6,340 nucleotides of DNA from UBA1724 sp963632245 (GTDB lineage: Bacteria > Verrucomicrobiota > Lentisphaeria > Oligosphaerales > Oligosphaeraceae), in the NCBI GenBank assembly GCA_963632245.1, contig CAVGTF010000122.1, positions 1 through 6,340 of the forward strand, written 5' to 3'. The translations under genes were made by a program, and so were the position numbers. Shown in pieces: positions 1 to 4,863 of this stretch (positions within the stretch are counted from its first letter, which is position 1; each line of letters begins with the position of its first letter). The notes beneath the pieces were generated by a model. The model ran no database searches. It had not been told where the DNA came from and worked only from the letters and a program-made list of their open reading frames with translations.

Positions 1-14
1 AGGCACCTTATGAA

Positions 15-48
15 CTAGCAGCTAGCCACTAACCTGCTAAATACTAAT
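15..48. repeat. Degenerate heptamer array CTARNNN (five units)
   Basis: On the plus strand CTAG or CTAA begins at 15, 22, 29, 37 and 44, so the spacing is 7, 7, 8 and 7 nt. The units read CTAGCAG, CTAGCCA, CTAACCTG, CTAAATA and CTAAT. Read on the minus strand it is a run of YTAG units. Inside it TAGCAG (16-21) and CTGCTA (34-39) form a 6-bp inverted repeat. Short tandem heptamers of this kind are known from intergenic DNA of several bacteria (for example the STRR repeats of filamentous cyanobacteria). No function can be read from it. Only five diverged units are present, so chance cannot be fully excluded. Confidence 0.5.
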
Positions 49-50
49 TC

Positions 51-86
51 GGGGGTGCGGGGGCGGCAGCCCGACCTCCTTTGGAG
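51..86. repeat. GC-rich two-hairpin intergenic repeat, copy 1
   Basis: Positions 51-72 are identical over 22 nt to 198-219. The element contains two successive small hairpins. The first pairs GGGC (61-64) with GCCC (69-72) around a GGCA loop. The second pairs CTCC (76-79) with GGAG (83-86) around a TTT loop. An AATTC lies directly before it (46-50), and copy 2 has the same AATTC four bases further upstream. It probably belongs to a dispersed intergenic repeat family, but only two copies are visible here. Confidence 0.7.
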
Positions 87-159
87 ATCTTTCTGCAAAA
101 ACTGCGCCCTGGGAGGCACGCGCCGGTGGTAAGAACGCGCCGCGGAGCGGCCCAGAAGC

Positions 160-184
160 CGGTACCCGTACCGCCGGTAGGCGG
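160..184. repeat. Two overlapping inverted repeats between the repeat copies
   Basis: CGGTAC (160-165) and GTACCG (168-173) form a perfect 6-bp inverted repeat separated by only CC. CCGCC (171-175) and GGCGG (180-184) form a 5-bp stem with a GGTA loop. They share 171-173, so in single-stranded form they exclude each other. A 2-nt spacing is too tight for a normal RNA loop, so the first is better seen as a near-palindromic DNA site or cruciform-prone stretch. Neither is followed by a T-run on either strand. The role is unknown. Confidence 0.4.
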
Positions 185-197
185 AAGAAATTCGGCA

Positions 198-233
198 GGG
201 GGTGCGGGGGCGGCAGCCCCAGTCCTTTGGACT
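198..233. repeat. GC-rich two-hairpin intergenic repeat, copy 2
   Basis: This is the second copy of the element at 51-86. The first hairpin is one base pair longer here (GGGGC 207-211 with GCCCC 216-220, loop GGCA). The second is AGTCC (221-225) with GGACT (229-233) around the same TTT loop. The fourth pair from the loop is G-C (222/232), where copy 1 has C-G (76/86), a change that keeps the stem. Downstream, AAGAACGCGCCG at 246-257 also repeats the sequence at 131-142, so similarity between the two halves of this region goes beyond the core. Confidence 0.7.
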
Positions 234-265
234 TCCCTCATGGGGAAGAACGCGCCGGCAAAAGG

Positions 266-280
266 GGCGTTTTCGACGCC
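266..280 (-). terminator. Weak intrinsic terminator candidate after the DUF2442 gene
   Basis: On the minus strand the sequence reads GGCGT, loop CGAAA, ACGCC, then CCTTTT. It lies 30 nt past the DUF2442 stop codon. The stem is only 5 bp and the T-run is four bases after two C residues, so termination would be modest. The position fits the end of the minus-strand transcript, and no better hairpin with a T-run is visible between 1 and 309. Confidence 0.35.
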
Positions 281-309
281 TGCGACCGCTACCGCCGCTG
301 CCGGTGCCG

Positions 310-720
310 CTACGCCAAGGCGGGTTCCTGGTGTTTTCGGGGGCGGCCGCCTTTGCAGCCGTTTTCGCGGCTGGAGGCCGCCTTCCTGGCGGATTTGATG
401 CCGCCGAGCATCCGGGCGGCATTGCGCTTCCGTGCTTTCAGCCAGGCCTCAACGGAGACCTTTTCAGGAAAACACTCTGGGTGCTGGAGGGATTCCAGGG
501 AAAGGTCGATGTCAATCGATTTCCAATATACACCCCAACGGTCCGAGGTGACATCCCGCAGCTCGGCTACACTGCAAAACTCAAACCACGGGAAATCCGT
601 GAAACGCAAAAAGTACTCCACGCCACTCACGACCACGGCTATGCCGTCGGAAAAGGAGCCTACAAAACAGGTGGTGTCAGCCGAGATAGAGATCCCAAGC
701 ATCTTTGCATAGCTGTTCAT
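310..720 (-). CDS. DUF2442 family protein with basic C-terminal tail
   Basis: A 136-aa protein. The start at 720 is supported by AGGAAGG nine bases upstream, which lies inside the preceding gene. An internal Met7 is the only close alternative. Residues about 19-80 fit the DUF2442 pattern: a strand-rich part (FSDGIAVVV, VEYFLRF), an aromatic PWFEF, then the typical end VYWKSIDIDLSLESL at 64-78. Residues 92-129 are helical and basic, ending in KGGRPRK (123-129), a tail common in DUF2442 proteins and suggestive of nucleic-acid contact. There is no signal peptide or membrane segment. It overlaps the DUF4160 gene by 44 nt and is probably translated from the same mRNA. DUF2442 proteins are often encoded beside DUF4160 proteins, and the pair has the layout of a toxin-antitoxin module. 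I know of no established biochemical function, and which partner would be the toxin is not visible. The family call is from remembered pattern, not from a search. Confidence 0.8.
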   Translation of the reverse strand: MNSYAKMLGISISADTTCFVGSFSDGIAVVVSGVEYFLRFTDFPWFEFCSVAELRDVTSDRWGVYWKSIDIDLSLESLQHPECFPEKVSVEAWLKARKRNAARMLGGIKSARKAASSRENGCKGGRPRKHQEPALA

Positions 721-916
721 TGCGTCTAACCTTCCTGAGAAGCTCGTTGAGTAGGGCTGGATTTACATGCCCCAGCACCGAGGCAATCTCTACCTCGGGT
801 TCAAGCCAGATCTTGATATTGGCATCGCTACTTATGGCATGGACGTGCCGACGACATTCCTCAAAACAATACCAAAATCTGATGACGAAGTCCTTGTAAC
901 GGAAAATGAAAGGCAT
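677..916 (-). CDS. DUF4160 family protein, upstream partner of the DUF2442 gene
   Basis: A 79-aa protein of the usual DUF4160 length. The first strand ends in an aromatic RFWYCF (13-18). The hallmark HVH is at 24-26, though the usual PPHVHV reads RRHVHA here. The second hallmark KIWLEPEVEIA spans 35-45, and a C-terminal amphipathic helix (about 53-76) ends in AWDLYLG. The start at 916 has a GGTGAGAG-like ribosome site about 6 nt upstream. The gene begins 99 nt after the comM stop on the same strand, with no terminator visible between, so read-through from comM is possible. GC content is about 47% by hand count, against roughly 60-70% in stretches of the ilv genes, which suggests later acquisition. 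Function is unknown to me. The tight overlap with DUF2442 implies that the two products act together, and a toxin-antitoxin-like role is an inference only. Confidence 0.8.
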   Translation of the reverse strand: MPFIFRYKDFVIRFWYCFEECRRHVHAISSDANIKIWLEPEVEIASVLGHVNPALLNELLRKVRRNEQLCKDAWDLYLG

Positions 917-1015
917 TCCGGACTCTCACCGTGCAATGTCTTTTGCCACAATGTAAAACCTAGCGTTGGCTTCACCCACGGCATCGGATGTAAAAAGTCT
1001 GCATTTCCTTGCCTT

Positions 1016-2578
1016 TTACCAGAGATCCTGTGGGGTTTGGTCGAGGGAGCGGTACTGGCATGCCTCGGCGAGTTCTTCTGCGGAGATATTTTCGTGTCCA
1101 TTGAGATCGGCGCAGGTTCGTGCCACTCGGAGGATTCGGTCGTAGGAGCGTGCGGAGAGGTGTTTGGCTTCCAGGGCGACCTTCATGAATTTTTTGCCGT
1201 TGTCATCGAGGGCGCAGAATTGATCGAGAGCCACTCCCTGGACGCCGGCGTTATCGGGGATAGTGGTGTCCTTGTATCGGAAGAGCTGTCGGTTACGTGC
1301 TTCCAGGACCTTTTCCCGGAAGACCTGTGAGGAGGGCCCCTGGTGTGCGCTGAGGAGGACCTCCTGTGGGAGTGGCGGCACTTCCAGGTGGAGATCGAAC
1401 CGGTCCATCATGGGACCGGAGACTCTTCCTCGGTAGGAGAGCACCTGTTGTGGGGAGCAGTGGCATTGATGGTCTGGGGAACCGTAGTATCCGCAGGGGC
1501 AGGGATTCATGGCGGCCACCATCATGAAACGTGCGGGAAAGGTGAAGGATCCGCCGGAGCGCGCGAGGGTCACGGTGCCGTTTTCCATGGGTTGTCGGAG
1601 GGTCTCCAGGGTATTTCGGCGGAATTCCGGCATTTCGTCCAGGAAGAGCACTCCGCGGTGTGCCAGAGTCACCTCTCCGGGGCGGGGGATTCCCACGCCG
1701 CCGCCCAGGAGTCCCGCGTCGGAGATGGTGTGGTGGGGTGCGCGGAAGGGCCGGTCTACCACCAGTCCGCCATTGGCCTCCTGGAGGAGTCCGGCGATGC
1801 TGTAGATCCGCGTGACCTCCATGGATTCCTGGAGGGTCATGGGCGGGAGGATTCCGGGAATGCGGTTTGCGATGAGGCTTTTTCCCACGCCGGGCTGTCC
1901 CACCATGAGCACATTGTGGTTTCCGGCCGCCGCAATGAGGAGTGCGCGCTTGGCGGTGGCCTGGCCCTTCACGTCCCGGAAATCCAGCCGTGCATGGACG
2001 GATTTTTGGAAGAGCTCATTCACATCCACCGTCACGGGCTGCGCTTCCGCCAAGCGCGAGAGGATATCGCGGGCCTCCGGGAGGGACCGCGCGCCATAGA
2101 CCCTCATGCCGGAGACCGCCGCCTCACGGGCATTTTCCATGGGAAGGACCATCTGCTTCAACCCCAGACCCTTTGCGTGCATGGCGAGCGGTAGCGCCCC
2201 ACGGATTCCCCGCAATTCGCCATTCAGGGAGAGCTCCCCCACCACCATGGTCTCCGCGAGGACCTCCGCCGGAAGCTGTCTTCGGTAGGCGCACAGGCAT
2301 AGTGCAATGGGCAGATCGTAGAGTCCGCCGGTCTTTCGGAGCGCCGCCGGCGCCAGATTTACGGTGGTGACTCCCGTGGGCATGGCGACCCCATTCATTC
2401 CCAGCGCAGTCCGGACACGGTCCCGGCTCTCCCGGACCGCGGCATCCGGCAGTCCAATCAAATTGAAGTGCGGCTGTTCCGTGGGATCCCGGGATTTCTG
2501 GTCAAAGGCATTGACCTCGATCTCCACAGTCTGGACGTCCACGCCCTGTATGGTGCCGCTGATGGTGCGAGTGATCAT
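1016..2578 (-). CDS. comM: YifB/ComM family Mg-chelatase-like AAA+ ATPase
   Basis: A 520-aa protein, near the usual ~500-510 aa. The chosen start (MITRTISG) has GGAGG five bases upstream (2584-2588). The frame stays open to 2851, but that extension has no family similarity. Domains: an N-terminal ChlI/Lon-protease-like fold (about 1-170, with GLPDAAVRESRDRV at 42-55), a Mg-chelatase AAA+ core (about 195-400), and a C-terminal helical domain (about 415-515). Visible motifs are Walker A GQPGVGKS (227-234), Walker B VLFLDE (310-315), RAPHHTISDAG (279-289), sensor-1 Asn358, and a Cys/His group C360, C362, H370, C372, H373, C374 that is typical of the family and may bind metal. In Vibrio cholerae, ComM is a hexameric helicase that extends recombination during natural transformation. 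The gene is also widespread in bacteria not known to be competent, so the role here is inferred as DNA branch migration in the cytoplasm. It is divergent from ilvB. Confidence 0.95.
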   Translation of the reverse strand: MITRTISGTIQGVDVQTVEIEVNAFDQKSRDPTEQPHFNLIGLPDAAVRESRDRVRTALGMNGVAMPTGVTTVNLAPAALRKTGGLYDLPIALCLCAYRRQLPAEVLAETMVVGELSLNGELRGIRGALPLAMHAKGLGLKQMVLPMENAREAAVSGMRVYGARSLPEARDILSRLAEAQPVTVDVNELFQKSVHARLDFRDVKGQATAKRALLIAAAGNHNVLMVGQPGVGKSLIANRIPGILPPMTLQESMEVTRIYSIAGLLQEANGGLVVDRPFRAPHHTISDAGLLGGGVGIPRPGEVTLAHRGVLFLDEMPEFRRNTLETLRQPMENGTVTLARSGGSFTFPARFMMVAAMNPCPCGYYGSPDHQCHCSPQQVLSYRGRVSGPMMDRFDLHLEVPPLPQEVLLSAHQGPSSQVFREKVLEARNRQLFRYKDTTIPDNAGVQGVALDQFCALDDNGKKFMKVALEAKHLSARSYDRILRVARTCADLNGHENISAEELAEACQYRSLDQTPQDLW

Positions 2579-2702
2579 AGTTTCCTCCGTAGGTGGGTGA
2601 CTTCGGGGAAATATACCGACCACCATCCCCACACCACCGAAAATCCCCCAGGACGCCCAGGACTCCCAAAAACTCCCGGATTTTCCTCCGTAATTGCACC
2701 CC

Positions 2703-2723
2703 ACCGCACTTTTTGCGGTTTTT
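2703..2723 (+). terminator. Terminator-like hairpin in the divergent region
   Basis: ACCGCA (2703-2708), loop CTTTT, TGCGGT (2714-2719), followed by TTTT and then CTTT on the plus strand: a 6-bp stem with a T-run, the form of an intrinsic terminator. No plus-strand gene lies upstream, only the antisense of comM. It could block antisense transcription of comM from entering the ilv leader. On the minus strand the same stem would sit in the 5' leader of comM if that promoter is further upstream, but there it has no T-run. Confidence 0.45.
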
Positions 2724-2735
2724 CTTTGTGCGTGG

Positions 2736-2763
2736 GTGAAAAACGCGAAGATGTGCTTATAGT
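2736..2763 (+). promoter_or_regulatory. ilvB: Possible sigma-70-type promoter for the ilv leader
   Basis: GTGAAA (2736-2741, four of six matches to TTGACA), a 16-bp spacer, then TATAGT (2758-2763, five of six matches to TATAAT). Transcription would begin near 2770, giving a leader of about 360 nt that includes the hairpin at 2884-2921 and the terminator at 3032-3069. It lies just after the terminator-like hairpin at 2703-2723. The match is moderate, and I found no clearly better plus-strand promoter between 2579 and 3030. Confidence 0.3.
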
Positions 2764-2883
2764 ATGCGGCGTTTTCCAAGAGAAAACATCCGTTTTCAAT
2801 TTGCGACTCAGCCTTTTCCTTTGCACAATGCGATTCTCCTTCGCCAACCAAGTTTTCTTCCGACTTTACGTCGCGGTTAGATA

Positions 2884-2921
2884 GCGTTGCGGGACGGCGC
2901 CAGACGGCCCTCCGGCAACGC
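2884..2921 (+). promoter_or_regulatory. Long stem-loop in the ilv leader
   Basis: GCGTTGC (2884-2890) pairs with GCAACGC (2915-2921). After a G-G mismatch, GGA (2892-2894) pairs with TCC (2911-2913). After a C-C mismatch, GGC (2896-2898) pairs with GCC (2907-2909), leaving an 8-nt loop. That is 13 pairs with two symmetric single mismatches. No T-run follows on either strand, so it is not a terminator. It lies between the candidate promoter and the terminator upstream of ilvB, so a part in leader folding is likely. A DNA-binding site for a regulator is an alternative. Confidence 0.45.
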
Positions 2922-3031
2922 GAAGAAAATTTGCTGTGGACGAAGCGCCGACTCTGAAGGAAAAAAGAAGTCAGCCATTAAAATTCCGAGAAGATCCGGG
3001 TTCCTCGAGCGGGGATCCAGGAGAAAAGAAG

Positions 3032-3069
3032 AAGCCCTTCGGTCCATCATAAGACTGCGGGGCTTTTTT
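3032..3069 (+). terminator. Intrinsic terminator/attenuator upstream of ilvB
   Basis: AAGCCC (3032-3037) pairs with GGGCTT (3060-3065). The stem continues with a T-G wobble (3038/3059) and one mismatch (3039/3058), then CGGTC (3040-3044) with GACTG (3053-3057), with loop CATCATAA. A run of six T (3064-3069) follows. This is a strong terminator and it ends 63 nt before the ilvB start with no gene in front of it, which is the arrangement of a transcription attenuator. A segment at 2938-2948 is complementary to the left arm (3034-3045, one bulge and one mismatch) and could act as the antiterminator. I see no T-box consensus, so the signal that chooses between the forms is unknown. Alternatively it ends a short separate RNA. 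Confidence 0.7.
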
Positions 3070-3132
3070 CGTTTCCCGCACAATTCCGCGATTCCTTTCT
3101 CTCCCCTTTCCTTTTTAACGATTATCCCCCTT

Positions 3133-4845
3133 ATGAAATGCACCGGCGCTAAAATCGTGGTGGAGTGTCTCCTCGAGCAGGGTGTGGACACCGTCTTCGG
3201 CTATCCCGGAGCCACCATCCTGAATGTCTACGACGAGTTGCTTAGCTACAAGGATCGCATTCGGCATATCCTGACCAGCCACGAGCAGGGCGCCGCCCAT
3301 GCGGCGGACGGCTATGCCCGCAGTACTGGCAGGGTGGGCGTCTGCATGGCCACCAGCGGTCCCGGCGCGGCAAATCTGACCACCGGCATCGCCACCGCGT
3401 ATCTGGATTCCTCCCCCGTGGTCTTCCTGACTTGCAATGTCTCCGGGAACCTCATCGGAAAGGACTCCTTCCAGGAAGTGGATATGACCGGCATCGCCAT
3501 GCCCATCACCAAGAGCGCCTTTTTGGTGAAGCGTGTGGAGGACCTGGCCGATACCCTCCGGCAGGCCTTCGCCATCGCCTGCAGCGGTCGTCCCGGTCCC
3601 GTGCTGGTGGATATCCAGAAGGACGTGACCCTGGCGGTCACGGATTTTGAGCCCCTCCCCAAGGAACAGCATGTGACCCACGGCGGACTGGCATCCCTGA
3701 TTCATCGCGCCAGTCAGAATTTCCATCCGCCAGAACCCGACCAGGAGGACCTAGATATCCTGGCGCGGATGGCGCAGGAGGCAAAGCGGCCCTTCCTGAT
3801 CTGCGGCGGCGGCGTGGTGCTCTCCCGCGCCCAGAAGGAATACGTCGCTTTTGCCGAACGCCTGGACGCGCCCTCCGCGTTCACCGTCATGGGTGCCGGC
3901 GGAATCCCCGGAAAACACCCGCTCTCCACCGGAATGGTGGGAATGCACGGCTCGCAGGCCTCCAATTCCGCGGTGGAAAACTGCGATCTGCTCATCGCCG
4001 TGGGATGCCGATTCTCCGACCGCGTGGCGCTGGATCCGTCGTCTTTTGCAAAGCAGGCGAAGGTGGTGCAGATCGACATCGACCGCTCTGAGATTGACAA
4101 GAATGTGCAGACCGCCCACCACATCGTGGGCGATGCCCGACGGGTGCTCGCGCTGCTGTTGGAGCGTGTCGAGCAGTGCCATCATCCCGAATGGAAGGAG
4201 AAGGTCTTTGCGCTGCCTCGCCAGCCGCAGTATCCCATCTCCGGCGATACCTTGAATCCCCGGCAGGTCTGCGATGCCGTCCGCCGCATCATGCCCCAGG
4301 ACACCATCGTGACTACCGATGTGGGGCAGCACCAGATGTGGTGCATCCAGAACTTCCTCTTTGATTACCCCGGACAGCTCATCACCAGCGGCGGCTTCGG
4401 AACCATGGGCTTCGGATTGGGCGCAGCCATCGGCGCGAAGGCCGCCCATCCCGACAAGACCGTGATCCATGTCACCGGCGACGGCAGCTTCCGCATGAAC
4501 TGCAACGAGCTGGCCACCGAGGAGTTCTATAGGCTCCCCATCATCACCATCCTTTTCAATAACCAGACTCTCGGAATGGTGCGACAGTGGCAGACCCTCT
4601 GCTACGACAAACGATACAGCCAGACCGATCTGGATCACCGCGGACCCGATTTCGTCCGCCTGGCGGAGGCATACGGCCTGCAGGGGCGGCGCGTCTGCAC
4701 CGAAGAACAGCTCTCGCAGGCGCTCCACGAGGCCCTGGAGTCCAAGACGGGCTTCGTGATCGAGTGCGCCATCCAGAAGGACGAGATGGTGCGCCCCATG
4801 GTCTGCGCCGGCCGCCGAAGCATCACCGATTTCCTGGTCAACTAG
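3133..4845 (+). CDS. ilvB: Acetohydroxyacid (acetolactate) synthase large subunit
   Basis: A 570-aa catalytic subunit of AHAS. It condenses two pyruvates to 2-acetolactate, or pyruvate with 2-ketobutyrate to 2-aceto-2-hydroxybutyrate, using ThDP, Mg2+ and FAD in the cytoplasm. Domains: an N-terminal ThDP/Pyr domain (about 1-170) with catalytic Glu51 (SHEQGAAHAADGYAR); a central FAD-binding domain (about 205-340) with GCRFSDRV (291-298, usually RFDDR); and a C-terminal ThDP/PP domain (about 375-550) with GDGSFRMN (449-456) and FNNQTLGMVRQWQ (475-487). Lys127 (MPITK) and FQE (113-115) match AHAS. The usual GYPGG reads GYPGA (23-27). Presence of ilvN and ilvC favours biosynthetic IlvB over catabolic AlsS. 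The start fits the family N-terminus (MKCTGAKIVVECL), but there is no Shine-Dalgarno. The upstream 41 nt contain a 25-nt pyrimidine run (3092-3116). The open frame reaches back to 2887 but has no family similarity. Confidence 0.97.
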   Translation: MKCTGAKIVVECLLEQGVDTVFGYPGATILNVYDELLSYKDRIRHILTSHEQGAAHAADGYARSTGRVGVCMATSGPGAANLTTGIATAYLDSSPVVFLTCNVSGNLIGKDSFQEVDMTGIAMPITKSAFLVKRVEDLADTLRQAFAIACSGRPGPVLVDIQKDVTLAVTDFEPLPKEQHVTHGGLASLIHRASQNFHPPEPDQEDLDILARMAQEAKRPFLICGGGVVLSRAQKEYVAFAERLDAPSAFTVMGAGGIPGKHPLSTGMVGMHGSQASNSAVENCDLLIAVGCRFSDRVALDPSSFAKQAKVVQIDIDRSEIDKNVQTAHHIVGDARRVLALLLERVEQCHHPEWKEKVFALPRQPQYPISGDTLNPRQVCDAVRRIMPQDTIVTTDVGQHQMWCIQNFLFDYPGQLITSGGFGTMGFGLGAAIGAKAAHPDKTVIHVTGDGSFRMNCNELATEEFYRLPIITILFNNQTLGMVRQWQTLCYDKRYSQTDLDHRGPDFVRLAEAYGLQGRRVCTEEQLSQALHEALESKTGFVIECAIQKDEMVRPMVCAGRRSITDFLVN

Positions 4846-4863
4846 CCCCGAGGAGAAGACACC

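Larger units (their letters stand above)
2579..3132 (+). other. Divergent intergenic region and ilv leader (554 bp)
   Basis: No protein gene is supported here. From left to right it holds: the comM ribosome site (2584-2588, minus); a weak minus-strand TATATT (2615 to 2610) that may be part of the comM promoter; the terminator-like hairpin (2703-2723); the possible ilv promoter (2736-2763); the long stem-loop (2884-2921); the possible antiterminator strand (2938-2948); a purine run with AGGAG (3019-3034) not followed by a start codon; the attenuator (3032-3069); and a 25-nt pyrimidine run (3092-3116) just before the ilvB ATG. Two short ORFs (2764-2880 and 2828-2884) end beside the long stem-loop, but neither has a ribosome site. 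Confidence 0.6.

Noticed and set aside
51..220. G-quadruplex in the G-rich repeat
   Set aside because: Each copy has only two G5 runs plus a GG, not four runs of three or more, and the hairpin pairing explains the conservation better.
15..422. Minus-strand open frame across the repeat region
   Set aside because: The translation is Arg/Pro-rich low complexity caused by the GC-rich repeats and overlaps the end of the DUF2442 gene in another frame. No family resemblance.
1343..2194. Plus-strand open frame (283 codons) antisense to comM
   Set aside because: It lies wholly inside comM, has no recognisable domain, and is explained by the base bias of the real gene.
2579..2851. 91-residue N-terminal extension of ComM
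   Set aside because: The GGAGG site five bases before the ATG at 2578 and the family-typical MITRTISG N-terminus fix the start, and the extension looks like translated promoter DNA.
2764..2884. Regulatory leader peptides encoded by 2764-2880 or 2828-2884
   Set aside because: Neither has a ribosome site, and branched-chain codons are not clearly above background. Kept only as part of the leader findings, not annotated as genes.
2887..3132. 82-residue N-terminal extension of IlvB from a TTG
   Set aside because: It would translate through the leader hairpin and the terminator, has no AHAS similarity, and the family N-terminus starts at 3133.
2770..3132. T-box or ykkC/ppGpp-type riboswitch in the ilvB leader
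   Set aside because: I looked for the T-box sequence AGGGTGGNACCGCG and for ykkC-type conserved blocks such as ACACGG and found neither. A covariance-model search would be decisive.
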